A DNA stretch of 64,000 nucleotides, taken from NCBI GenBank assembly GCA_949752745.1, contig OX457031.1:20828199-20892198 (forward strand), read 5' to 3'. Below the pieces are notes generated by a model. The model had not been told where the DNA came from, ran no database searches, and was given only the letters and a program-made list of their open reading frames with translations. The stretch's first letter is position 1. Each line of letters begins with the position of its first letter. The position numbers and the translations under genes are program-made. This stretch comes from Protula sp. h YS-2021. Taxonomy: Eukaryota; Annelida; Polychaeta; Sabellida; Serpulidae. This document shows, in pieces, positions 50,701 to 62,340 of the stretch.

Positions 50701-53700
50701 TTCTTGTCAAAAATCATCTGCTCTGACCTACTTTTACGTGCAGTTTGGTGTAATTTAATATACTGTGAGCTCTACTGAAAAACACTCCAAGCGTATTTAC
50801 TTCATGATTGACAATACGAGTGCAAAGGAAAATATACTTATACGGTAGATATGCAAAGCAATGCTCACAGCTATTTCAGTCTCGAAAACTACACCTGCGC
50901 TGAAGGTCAAGGGTTTTATTCGGTTTATTCATATGCGTTCAAGCGTGCCTAGCAAAAATTGAAGAAAAACTTTATGTTGATTGTAAATACATCTAATGTA
51001 GACTATCTAGAAGCAATAACAAATTATTTGATTAGTTTTTTTTCAGAAAATATTTTGAATAGAAATGCTGTTTTGGCATAGGTGTCCTTGCGGGCACATT
51101 TATAGTTTAATTTATCGTTTCTTAATTAAAGTTTTGATGCGGCATGCACATGGGTAAATCTTCATGGTTTAGTTAATGGTCATAGACAACACAGGCAAGG
51201 TTAATACGTCGATCTCACAAAATGCTTATATTGGAAAATCTACTGCAAATAGCCAAACGTGATGACTTTTCCTCTAAGTCAAGGGCAGTGAATGCATTTA
51301 AAACATTCGCTCATTATAACTTTTAAAGCGAAAGAAATTTAAGCAACGTTGATAATGCTGTGCTAAATCACTCTCGTATTTTCACAACTTGAAGTTTATT
51401 TATAATTGTCTCAGTGTCCGATTTTTTAAAATTATTTTTCTTGAGAACTAAATATGTAATAACTAAAATGTTAAAACTTCGTAAAATAAGCAATATGTTT
51501 GTAGTCTTACTGTCTAGTCTTCCGATGAATGGTAACTTCTTGTCAGGTAAGACGAAGCGAAAAGGTAAAAATAGACAATAAAGTAACTAGTAATCCGAGA
51601 AAACTTGAGAAACTATGCTAAGCCGTGCCAAATTTTAAAACCTTCAGAACAAAAATTGCTGAAGAACCCACACTTTGTGTGTTGAGTTCAAAGAGTCAAG
51701 AATTTACGAAATCCGATCACCAGCATACTCACGACCTTTGAAGAGAATTCTCTGAGCCGCTCCAGGGTAAAGCTAGAAACAGTCACAGGATTTGCGAGAA
51801 AGTAGCATTTTGGGAACAATATCTCACAAATTAGTGAAGTTGTCATCGAACTTTTTTCACAAAGGTGGAAATTTGGTTGCCCGAAGTCGCGACCTTAGAT
51901 ACACAGTATATTGGAGTCGCAATGGTGTTGGATCAAGATAAACAAGAAACATTTGATCACGCAATCCTGTATCTTAAAGAAGGACCTTGACATTGAAACA
52001 TTTCAAAGTCATACCTTACTTAAATGTGAAATTAACATACTTGTTTGTTAACGAAACTATTTTAATTAGATCTGCAAAATTCCGAATGGCATTTATCTCA
52101 TACGAGGGTTGTCATCTATGTCCCACTGCGGTGGCTGTGTGGTACAGAAGGATTTATACACTTTCAGATTACTTAGGTAGCTCCTGCTGTTAACAATATT
52201 GTTTTTAACATTTTTCGATTATATGAAAAAATTAAGCGACACAAGAAGGTCATTCAAACAGCTTGCATATTGCTATATTAACGCATAAGGAACTTAAACA
52301 GCAGCTTTTGAAAATATCTAAAAATAGGTACTCAGTCAATATTGTGAAATCTTTGCGCGTGGAAACACAGGATTGCTGTACAGCTGAACAAAATATAGAA
52401 TTAACAAGTAGGAACTTAAATAACAGAGGTAACGTTTATTATTTACTTGAACAAGTCATCACATCCCACGGAGCACTATCACCCCATCTGTTCGCCATTA
52501 GCTCTGTCCCTCATTAGAATAACTTGAATCCGTGCATCGGATAATTTATGTCACTGCCTCATAGACCCTTGACGGCGTTCAGTTTGATTATGTAACGAAA
52601 GTTGTTAGGCCGTTAGATGGCGGTCGACCTCTTCTTTCAAGCCTTCTGGATTAAATAATATTGTTGGAGTTGTTTGTCCTTGGATACTCTTGGCATATAT
52701 TTACACAAAGAAAGTATGCATATATATTAACCACGGGCACTGCCTCCACACTCCCCCGCTTTTGGTGTCGGTGAGTGTCGTAGTCGAAATCAGTGACTAG
52801 TCGACGAGAGCTAGTGTGCGGAGGTAATTAATGACCTTGAGATTTGCAACCTATTAATGTATAAGATCACACTAGCGAAATTATCTGCTTGGAATCTGCT
52901 GAGTAAGCGATAGGCGGTATACATATATGTCTGTCTGTAAACTTGCTAGAACTTTTAAAAAAAATACTGTTCGAAAGCATTTAATATCAATTTTTAATTT
53001 GTGGTATTCAGTTTCCTCCCATTTGGACATGAAGTTCAGAAGCATACAAAAATTTACGCACCTGATCTAATTTACTACGAGAGTGCATGGATCTAATTTG
53101 AGTGGTTGACACGAACGACATTATGAAAAAGCACTTGACTGTGATTACCTTTATTCAAAATCATTACGGGAGTGTGTCGTTCTTGTCACACTCCAGGAGG
53201 TCTTGCCAGGTATCACAAGTCTTGTTTCAAACATGAAATGCGTCACCGGTATATCTACAGTGTCTGACGAATTGTCTTTTATATGATCGGACACTTAATG
53301 CACCAATATCTTGATCTTTCTCTGGCAATTAGGGGTATAAAACAGGCATCGTTAATTGATATATTATCACAAAATAGATCCAGAAATGGATTAATGGATG
53401 TCACATTATCTACATTCATGTTACGCTTGAAATAAAACAATAAACAAAATGTCCACGTGCTTTCATTTTCCGAAGGGGATGTAAAATAATTTTCAAATTC
53501 TTTGACAAGGTTGATGGTATTCTTAAGAGACCAGCTTCACCAATAAAGTTATTTATCTAGTGTAGGTGAAGGTTTAAAGTGCCTACTCGTCATACTTTTT
53601 TGACAAATGAGTTTCTCATAAATGACGCAATATCACTGCAATATATTGTGCCTCCGTTAAAGTAAGTTCAAAGGCAATCAATCAAACGCCATGATTTTGA

Positions 53701-56700
53701 CAAAGGGTGAGTTCAAATCGCACATAGTCCAGGAGATAAACTGTAATTTTCGATTTCCTATCTTGTCTAAACTATATTTTTTACTTATATTTAAAGTTAA
53801 TTTTTAATTTTAATTTACATTTAGTTTTAGAAAAAATTTTTAGCCCTGCCGTCAATACTTTCTAATTGTAAAAAAAGAGATTTTTAACGGGGTTTCAGCT
53901 GTGGAAAATGGCCACCCATTCCAACACATGTTGCGATATATGTAGCACACTATTGTGCTTACTTTGATGTTGTCTTGATAAAATTTTCAAAATATTACAA
54001 TAAAAAAATGCAATGACTCATATCCTTTCCAAAATAACCAAGCGCAACTATTCGGGTTCTTAACATGTTTTAGCATCATGATGCGTATCGTTTAAGGTGC
54101 TGGAGTAGGCATCGATCCTTATTTCCCGAGTTCCAAGAATTACTTTTTCAATGTTATAAATGTCTGTTAATAAAATGGTGTTTGTGGACGAAATTAGAGT
54201 TTAAGGAATCATGCTTTTTGCAGCAAAAATTTTCAACATTTGCACGAACTGTCTCACCTTACAAACGCCTTGCGCCCATGATACATGAAATTATGAGGGA
54301 GTTTGATTGGACAAGGGTCATGTTGGTAGAGAGCTCGCATCACGTATGGCAAGTGACATCCAGTGACATTCAGGTAATAATACGGAATTACTGTATCACA
54401 TTTAACATTTAGTCTTTATGTTTTTAGTTTATTTTGTGACATTATTACTTCTTTAATAACTCTGCTTTTAAAACTGCCTTTAAATGGGTCTAGTTATAAT
54501 CCTGAACTGCATATATAAAAAAATAGGGGGAGGGATTAACATAGACTTTAGTCAATGCGTGGTGTTATGATGACTAAGTGAGTCAGAAACAGCACTGTGA
54601 TCTGAATGATTGTAAAAGTAACAATTGACGAAACCTGACAGGAATGCTGATGTACCAAAAGTCTATGAGATATCAAGTAAATTGTCACACTGCACAACAC
54701 TCAATATTTTTAATGATTAAATAATCGATAAAATAATAAGTTCCATGGTGGAGAGGTGAGGAAATGCCTGGTTGCAAGCTTTATGCAGGGGGGATGGTGC
54801 AGTGTTTTCTCCACAGTAGACAAAAAGTGATGTCTTTAAAATATAGATTAATTGAAGTTTAAATACAAAATTCCTTTATACAGCCAAAATTTTGTGATTA
54901 GATCGTATCAAGTGATCAGCCCTCAAAATACCGGACGTCTCGTTAATATATCCCGTAGCCTTCCGGTTTATTAAAGTTTTACTGTATATTAAGTTTTGAT
55001 TATTCATGATTCTGCCGTATGCGTATAAGGTTGTTATTCTCCGTTACGCAGAGCTTATTACTTACACTCAACCTTGCCTCTAAATTCTCTCTCTAAACTC
55101 TCTGGAGATTTTCTATGTATAATATACCCTTTAGAATCACTGTGATCTCGTTTCGTACCGGAATCAGATTAACAGAGATTGTTCTCAAACAATGTGGTTT
55201 CAGTGATTTTTAATTCTTGGCAGAACATAAGTGATTGAGAATGAACAGTATATAATTACATTGCATTATTTATCTCTACAATGTATAAGATATTTGGGTA
55301 AGGACTTTGTTTTCACAGAAATGCTACTCCACCTATGTTAGATCGGATCATTTCAGTATAATACAGTGATGTGTTCCGTGCCACCTAAGTACAGGCCGAA
55401 TTCACTTGCTTCTATGTTCGAATTAAACAGTTTTGTTGGCTTTCAGATACTAGACCCAGTTTTTAATTTTTCAAGTAAACGTCACAATTATATCGGAAAT
55501 AAAATTGTTAGGGCGGGGTTGCTGTCGTCAAAGTATGTTTGGAAACGGTAATGGATAATGGATAATGAATGAACACAATCACACTGTAATGATCCGCCAT
55601 TTTTAATCTTTGGCAAAAATATGAAAAATAGCATATCTGTTTGAACAACTTGTAGTCTCTAGCACCTTAAGTGGCTAGAGCTTTAAAATATAGAATGGTC
55701 AATGCATCTTCACATCGATAACTTTACGTACATCAACTAGACTGATCATAGCACTTAGAACAATTAATTATGTGCTCTTTTTGAGTAACATTTTCATCAA
55801 ATAAAGCGCCCAGTTGAATGCGAATTTTTATGGGCTGTGGCACCTTGTCATCGACAGTCGTACTTCATTACACTTGGAAAGAGTCACTTTCTTATTGTGC
55901 CTAAACTGTATGGGCATTCCTATGTTTCTTTGCTCTCTCTGCAAATCTTTTCTATAAAAAAATGCCATAGCTGTTGTGTTTTATGGATAATAAATTTATG
56001 ATGTTTATGGACGATAACAAAGCACAAGGGCAGCCATATAGATGGCTCAGCTCAACAAGCTGCTGTGTCCACAGCCAGCATCTGTTCCGGTAAACCGCAT
56101 GACTGTGACGTAATAAAAACCAGCGGTAATGTCGAACAGAAAATGCATAGATTCTCAGCCCTCTAAGTTTATTGAATTACAGTTTTTAACCGATTTGTAC
56201 CTCCCTCTTTTCAACTTGGGTCTTAATGTGTGACTATTGTTGGATTGTTGGATCCAAGTCTATCATTAGAAAAAGTGTGCTTCTAGTTCGTTTATGTGTT
56301 CCTTCGAAGTGTGAGTCTGCATAGCGCGCCTTCACATTAAGGCCGTAAAAAACAAAATGACCCTGGCATCTTTGCATCGTAATGATAAATGGGAACAAGG
56401 ACAGGACGGGATTAGCTGCAAAGAACGATATTAAACTTTGGTGTACACAACAATCGCGTACACAAACACTTTCAACACAAACAGTTCCCTCGTTGGAGGA
56501 AGCCCGTATACCTTGGCCTCTTCTCGCATGGTCAAGATAAAAAACCGGAAGTTGACCGTTATCTCTAAAACGATTGGACGTTATAGCAATATGGAGAATG
56601 GAGATTGGAGCGATTTGGAGATTCGAGCAATTTTGAGCTTATTTTCGACCCTTGGAACCTAAAAGGCGATATTTAAGACTTAACTCGGTGACCTTGACCT

Positions 56701-56881
56701 CCTCGTTTAAGATCAATTCTGAATTTTAGGAGTTCAGAATCTTATTTTTTGTGGCTTCAAGTTAATTTTCGCTACTTGGTAGTGAAAACGGTCTAGTATA
56801 AAATTCTATTTTCAGCCCTAAAATGTAGCACATCATTTTGAACTATGCCTTGATTTGTTTTGTCCCTTTCCTCATCGCGCA

Positions 56882-56937
<56 letters not shown>

Positions 56938-58608
56938 GTCTCTCTCTCTCTCTGTCTCCATCTTGCTCCGAAGAGCGAGGTCCGTACGTGCGCTTAGGAT
57001 GAAAGCAAAAAATCCTACGGCCCTTGATATTCCTGATCATTTCTTTACGTATACAATGAAAATCGTTGTATGTGTATTTTGAAATGGGCAAGTGGGATAA
57101 TTCAACGAGAAAAAGCAAGAAGTAAAACAGAGTTGTTAATCTCATTATAAATATGGGCCTACCTCGGTATTAGTGGCAATAATTCAGACGGTTTAGATTA
57201 CGGCAAGGCTGTTCACTTTATTTTACGGAATTGAATCTACATGATGTGTTTGATGATAGACTTCAAAAATTCTTTTTGAAAGCAATGAAGGTAAGGTTAT
57301 TAAGGTGCAGCCAGAATGGTCTGGCCCATAGGTAGCCATAAAAATGTTCATTAAATTAACCAGCGGGTGATTTTCATTGTAAAAACAACTTGACCCATCT
57401 TTGTGAAGGTCAGTTCACCGTTTCTTGGTAAGTTATATCGGCCATTGTGGTTTAATAGCTTTTAAAAGTGAGGTCAGTCGTTTAAAGAGCAAAAAGAGAT
57501 CCCATTCACACAACGCAACCATTTTTGTAATTCAACTGATTATCTGAACAGTAATACATTTATTTAGAACTAGAAAATACCGTCCAGAATCTAGCAAAGT
57601 AGGGTGACCTGATAAATCAAGTCTTTTAGTTTCGAAACTTGCCTGATAAATAGGCAGGTGAAAGGGGAAAAATCACAAGAATAGGGTATCATCCTCTTTG
57701 TTGATCTGCTCCTGTGTGACTTGTTTGATCTCACGGGAGGGGTGTGATTATCACGCCATTCTTTGTTGATCCGCTGTGGGACTTGTTTGATCACAGGAAT
57801 ATTTAATCAATCTCGGGGTGGATGTGAGGACCATGCCATTCTTTGTTGATCTGCTGTGTGACTTGTTTGATAACAGCACTATTTAATCAATCACGGGGTA
57901 GATGTGAGGATCACGCCATTCTTTGTTGGTCCGCTGAGGGATTTGTTTGATCACAGAATTATTTAATCAATCACGGGGAGGATGTGAGGACTATGCCATT
58001 CTTTGTTGATCTGCTGTGTGACTTGTTTGATCACAGAACTATTTAATCAATCACGGGGTGCATGTGAGGACTACGTCATTCTTTCTTGATCTGCTGTGGG
58101 ACTTTTTTGATCACAGGACTATTTAATCAATCACGGGGTGGATGTGAGGATCATGCAATTCTTTGTTGATCTGCTGTGCTACTTGTTTAATCACAGGACT
58201 TTTTAATCAATCACGGGGTGGATGTGAGGACCACGCCATTCTTTGAGACTGATTTGGAAGAACATCATGAAAATTACAAGCAACATCACTTCGATACCTT
58301 AAACAGAATAAGAGAGGAAGCCAGAGGTATGCACACACTGCTGCAGCAGGGAACTTTATTCTCTTGCTGAAAGACCCCATGTTCACCTTTCCATGTTCAA
58401 ATTGTATGATATCTTGTGATACTTTTTAAGTGATTCCACAACTTTTAGAATTCTTATACATTTTTATATTTGAATTTAAATTAGTCAAAATTGCATCATT
58501 TAATAAAAAGCATTTCCGCCAAGAGTGTCACCGAACTTATGCTTTTCGATCTGTCCAAAATTATATCGATTTTGCGAATTTTTAAAATCTATTTTGTTAG
58601 GGTACAAC

Positions 58609-58703
<95 letters not shown>

Positions 58704-61700
58704 TAAATGTAAATTAAATGTCTACCCACAGATATGACTGAACTTCTTTGAACCCGTTCAAGTCTATTTGATGTGAAAGCAAGTTTTGGTTGTGCCCATA
58801 TTCAAATTAATCAGTACCAAAGTTTTCTGTATTTGATATGAAATTAAGAATTTTTAAATGTATCATCTCATTCGGTTGTAACGGTATTTCTATAACCTTT
58901 GTTTCAAGTCCTCGTGTGATACTGTAATATATCGATTTTTGTTATTTTCTAAAATTATGTAACAGATGAATAAATATAAAATATTAAATTATATCAAATA
59001 TAGTTCTGAATGAATCGTCTTGAAGATTGCTATATACGTTGCTTCTCTGTACAAAATAGTAAAATGTACATTGTTTCATTTTGAAAGACACCGATTTTTA
59101 TGTGTTTGTTCTTACAGAGTGAAAAATATTGATTTTAATGAGTGAAAAATATTGTCATTACTTAAAACTCGGTCTAAATGGTACTTATAAAACAAAACTT
59201 TAAGATTTTTCATGCGGTGGAGGTTTATTCGTTTGGTGTAGTTTTATTTCAATTCGCGTGACGGTTTTAGCCAATTACGGCTTTAGCCAATTTAATACCT
59301 CTTCGGTCCAAATTTAGATCTTCTCTAATGGCTTAGATCGCCTTTTAACAACACATGCGTTTCTAGTTACGTAACATACCATCTAGGTTACCGTCATATA
59401 AACCTCAAAGGTCTCGTATATAATAGTGTCAGGGTTGATGTTCTCTGCTGAACCGTTCGTTGGACTTTCATTAGGACGATACCCTTCATTTCTGGGAATT
59501 TTCTTGCTTCTCAATGGTTTGCAAATTTTTTTTTTTTTGAAATTGGGAAATTCAATTTTACGCCTTTGTTTTGTAGTGATAGTGGTTCATTATTTTGTCC
59601 TATCTTCTCTTGTTGTTGTTTGTAATCACGCAAGTTCCTTTGTGATGGCTAACCTATGAAGCAAACACATTGAATGTGTTTGAAGAAATACAATGCCTTA
59701 GTACTGTAACAAGCACTGTTGTAGAGTCTCATAAAAATGTAAAGTGAGAAAGATATCACAATTTAGTGGTATTTGACCTTTGCCAGACATAAAAATCATA
59801 AAGTTAAAGCCAATGGCCTCGTAAATATTCTCCCAAATGCCAGCTAAATGCATGTAGGAATGGGACCTTGCATTAAAATGTTCGTTTCAATCACTCCTAC
59901 ATACACAATGTCTTAACCTGCTAATAATATTATGTACAGGGGCTTCATCGGTTCATTCACGCTAAGCACCGAGTTTGCAATCTGTTTTGGATGGTCTTTA
60001 GTGTAATACTTAAGAATGATAGAAAGAAGCGACTCGTTAATCCCAACTAGAAACCAAAAGTCATAGAAAAGCATTGTGTACGTTATACTTAAGCAAAATA
60101 AAAAGATATTAAGAACACGTGGATACTGCTAATTAACGCATGTTTCCTCATTTTTACAGGCAACCGGAAACAATTATGGTGACCAACCCGCCAATTATCC
60201 TGAATGTATTGCATTGAATATATTAATGTTGCAGTGTTTATTCTACTTTGCGACAGCAGTGATGTGAGAAATTTCATGCTCAATGCGTACGATATGGGCA
60301 TGATTAATGGCGATTTTGCATTCATTACAATAGATTTTCTCTTGACATCTAGGTTTGTATTACCGCTTAATATTTTATGTTGGTAAACAAAGAATCTGTT
60401 GGCCATTAATACCATTTCTAGCAATCGAAATACACACTGATCTGGACTTGTGTACTGATGCGTACTTTTTGTGTAATTTTCTTCTCTGTTTTGTAAGACA
60501 TGTGGGTTGTATAAGGGTTTTAGTTTGACATTTTTAGACTGAATCTCATGCGATTAGACTGAAAAGGGAAAACCAATACAATGTTAATCACACATCAAGT
60601 ACATAGCTAGACATACACATGAAAATTGTTTCGGTATTTATATTTTGCAACGGTTGCACAAATTTCACAATCAGTCTATGCAGACAAATTCTCTAGAACG
60701 AAATACCTTTTTTAAAATAAACAAATAATTCTCAATATCCCATTCATGACAGAGAAAAATGTGTAATGATTCCTAAAAGCCACAAAGTTTTGTAAAATAT
60801 GAATGTTGTAGATATGGCTCAAACACATGGCAAGGCAATGACGGAAGAGATTCTGACGCCGTCGTCGCCTTTGAAGGTATTGCATGATGTTACTCATACA
60901 CGGAAAGGATGATATAATAACATCAAGAATATATTGAAAATAGCAATGATAATATAATAATTATCATTATTATATTATTATTATTATTCTAATCATAAGT
61001 GGAAGTGAAATATGTAAAAGACAACAACATGTAGGTACTTATAATAATTATAATATATGTGAATAGCAACCGGACTAAGACCAAAAGTCTAGGTCTTCTT
61101 ATTAATCAATTAAAGACAGGAAACAAAGTGTTTTTGACACAGGTCTGCTAGATATTTCAAAGCATGAGCCTCATACACCTGCATATGAGAAGTTTGCTGA
61201 AGATGTACGAAAGTATACAGCTCTCCCGCCTTTCAACTACACAATGAAAAATTACGAAAAAGTAAGTAAACATTTGTGATATGATATTTTGTTCCCAGAA
61301 AAGTGCCATGATGGATAAACTTATACACCCCTTACAAGTTCAGAGGATTTATTAAATATGTATATTTAAAACATTATCTGTAACTCAGTTTAGATTTTTC
61401 CTTCTAAAGAAATGATATCGTACGTTTATCTTTTGGTTGCAATATTGTCCATATCTTTTAGGTTGACCCTCATGCGCATGCGCTGTACGACGCTATGTTG
61501 GTTTATGGAATTGCTTTAGATAAGAGTTTAAAGGAAGGCGTCAATCCATGCAATACCAGGGAAATAGCTCAGAGAGTATTTAACAACACATATGATGACA
61601 GTACGTTTATGCACACTGTGGTTTAAACTTGTAGATATAGTGTCTTATAATTGTTTTCACATGTCTGCGTCTCTTACGTCTCATAACGATTACTGCAATA

Positions 61701-61975
61701 AACATATTTTCGTTCAAATTATTTTGAAACAAAGTTACTGACAATTTGTTTTTCTCTCTTTTTGAAGTATGGGTAAGTCTTGGACATACATACGATAACT
61801 TTATCATTTGGTAACCTTATATTTTCCATAATATGTTGTGTGTGTTGGGAAAATTTATGCAGGTATCCATGGCATTTTATACATTGATGAGTCTGGAGAT
61901 GCCTTTGTCAATTACACCCTGCGTAACCTTCGATATGGAGACTTCAAATCGATATTTCACTACAGTACTATGTGA

Positions 61976-62035
<60 letters not shown>

Positions 62036-62340
62036 AGGAACATTGGATATGTGAGCAACTACGACAAAAATAGAGTATTTGCTGATTGCGAAATATAGCA
62101 GAAAAATCTCTTATTGTGCAAATAAAGCTATTTCGTGTTGTTTTGTGACCCTTAGAGTTTTCTAGATGTGCTTTGGACTGCTTCTGAAGAATTCCTATTT
62201 ATTCAACACAAATTAATGTTTCAGCACAAAAAGACTTCAATACATAGATAAAGGGGCAACAATCTTGTGGCCAGGAGGCGGGCAAACGAACGTATTAGGG
62301 CGTCCAGAATGCGGATGGGAAAATGAATATTGTGGTGTAG
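47262..62340 (+). CDS. Receptor guanylyl cyclase / natriuretic peptide receptor-like protein, ectodomain (10 exons, 3' part beyond window)
   Basis: Coding exons: 47262-47616, 47908-48011, 54224-54373, 58197-58326, 60235-60352, 60812-60876, 61143-61261, 61462-61600, 61863-61971, 62225-62340. They join in frame with matching phases (1,0,0,1,2,1,0,1,2,1) and give about 468 residues without a stop. Seen: a hydrophobic N-terminal signal peptide; then [12 protein letters not shown], the usual opening of an ANF-receptor ligand-binding fold; a [10 protein letters not shown]...ISFGC pair of cysteines like the first disulfide loop of natriuretic peptide receptors; [39 protein letters not shown]; and a juxtamembrane WPGG...[10 protein letters not shown]. 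Four N-glycosylation sequons are visible (NFT, NYT, NNT, NYT). Known of the family: single-pass plasma-membrane receptors that bind peptides outside and make cGMP inside, or clearance receptors without a cyclase. Which type this is cannot be told, because the intracellular half lies outside the window. The ligand is unknown. Confidence 0.93.
47617..47907 (+). repeat. Intron 1 with AAT and ATC microsatellites
   Basis: A 291-bp intron with donor GTGAGTAA and acceptor TTACTATGTTTAG. It holds an imperfect AAT run (about 47626-47722) followed by about 14 ATC units (about 47720-47767). Confidence 0.85.
47908..48011 (+). CDS. Receptor exon 2 (first disulfide loop)
   Basis: This exon completes the Gly codon split after exon 1 and encodes [19 protein letters not shown]... 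[13 protein letters not shown]. It ends before GTAAAAAT (phase 0). The GP..C....A..W..P.ISFGC pattern is the strongest family signature in the gene. Confidence 0.93.
48012..54223 (+). other. Intron 2 (6.2 kb)
   Basis: Long intron with no other exon that fits the phases. It holds two copies of a CAAAGTCAAA-type dispersed repeat (about 48225-48440), a CCCCTACCCCTCC duplication (49201-49262) and a 600-bp foldback element (49801-50400). The rest (50401-54223) is AT-rich with no gene that I recognise. The acceptor is CATGCTTTTTGCAG. Confidence 0.75.
49801..50400 (-). mobile_element. 600-bp foldback/MITE, copy 2, opposite orientation
   Basis: Begins CCCAGCAAACATTAAGACGTC and ends GACGTCGGTTGTTTGCTGGG. 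It is the reverse complement of the element at 20881-21480 along its length, including both ACGTCGG-rich arms. It sits in intron 2 of the receptor gene. It has no coding capacity. Confidence 0.88.
54224..54373 (+). CDS. Receptor exon 3
   Basis: Fifty codons, phase 0 at both ends, starting [20 protein letters not shown] and ending TSSDIQ before GTAATA. F.TF.RT..PY..L is conserved in the family, followed by the FDWTRVMLV strand. Confidence 0.92.
56855..56957 (+). repeat. (TC)n microsatellite in receptor intron 3
   Basis: Nearly pure TC run with a few TG interruptions, about 56880-56956. The preceding intron sequence, about 56530-56720, resembles the 120-bp CGGAAGTTGAC/AGAGATAGAG repeat units at 28.3-28.8 kb. 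Confidence 0.85.
57690..58196 (+). repeat. 80-bp tandem array copied from the exon 4 acceptor and 5' coding end
   Basis: Landmarks such as GATGTGAGGA recur exactly every 80 bases (57821, 57901, 57981, 58061, 58141, 58221). CACAG/AACAG acceptor-like sites end at 57796, 57876, 57956, 58036 and 58116 before the genuine one at 58196. An earlier unit (about 57700-57780) is shortened. The last unit is the real exon 4 start, and similarity stops after CCATTCTTT, about 47 bases into the exon. The repeat therefore straddles an intron-exon border. Confidence 0.9.
58197..58326 (+). CDS. Receptor exon 4 (5' half shared with the tandem array)
   Basis: The acceptor TTGTTTAATCACAG is followed in phase 0 by [20 protein letters not shown] and then a His/Glu-rich helix ending NRIREEAR, with donor G|GTATGC (phase 1). 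It is placed here because its phases are exactly those needed between exon 3 (phase 0) and exon 5 (phase 1). Its content also fits the variable segment before the RV-I-L-C strand of natriuretic peptide receptors. Confidence 0.85.
58607..58700 (+). repeat. (TA)n microsatellite in receptor intron 4
   Basis: An uninterrupted TA run of about 90 bases inside the 1.9-kb intron between exons 4 and 5. Confidence 0.95.
60235..60352 (+). CDS. Receptor exon 5
   Basis: Acceptor TTAATGTTGCAG. The exon encodes (V)[19 protein letters not shown] and [19 protein letters not shown], ending phase 2 before a non-canonical-looking donor GTTTGT. This is the core strand of the second lobe, equivalent to the C-SS-D--R--ML-A---GM--GDY-F segment of natriuretic peptide receptors. 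Confidence 0.9.
60812..60876 (+). CDS. Receptor exon 6 (65-bp exon)
   Basis: A short exon from TTGTAG to the donor GTATTG. It encodes (R)[21 protein letters not shown], matching the W-GNDGRD--A---FEGLL motif of the family. Entry phase 2 and exit phase 1 match both neighbours. Confidence 0.9.
61143..61261 (+). CDS. Receptor exon 7
   Basis: Acceptor TTTTTGACACAG, donor GTAAGT. It encodes (G)[20 protein letters not shown] and a tail containing the sequon NYT. Phase 1 to phase 0. Confidence 0.93.
61462..61600 (+). CDS. Receptor exon 8
   Basis: Acceptor ATATCTTTTAG, donor GTACGT. It encodes [20 protein letters not shown] and then a C-containing segment with NNT. The H-L-DA---Y--A--- helix is conserved in ANF-receptor folds. 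Phase 0 to phase 1. Confidence 0.93.
61863..61971 (+). CDS. Receptor exon 9
   Basis: Acceptor GGAAAATTTATGCAG. It encodes (S)[20 protein letters not shown] and [15 protein letters not shown]. The G-----D--GD----Y-L motif is typical of the membrane-proximal lobe. The donor GTGAGT runs straight into a (TA)n tract. Phase 1 to phase 2. Confidence 0.92.
61976..62034 (+). repeat. (TA)n microsatellite abutting the exon 9 donor
   Basis: About 29 TA units starting directly at the GTGAGTA splice donor of exon 9. Confidence 0.95.
62225..62340 (+). CDS. Receptor exon 10 (juxtamembrane)
   Basis: Acceptor TTAATGTTTCAG, donor GTAAGT. It encodes (I)[20 protein letters not shown] and then a [12 protein letters not shown] tail. 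WPGG...P.CG followed by a second Cys is the hallmark juxtamembrane motif of receptor guanylyl cyclases. It ends phase 1, and the transmembrane exon was not found before 64000. Confidence 0.92.
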
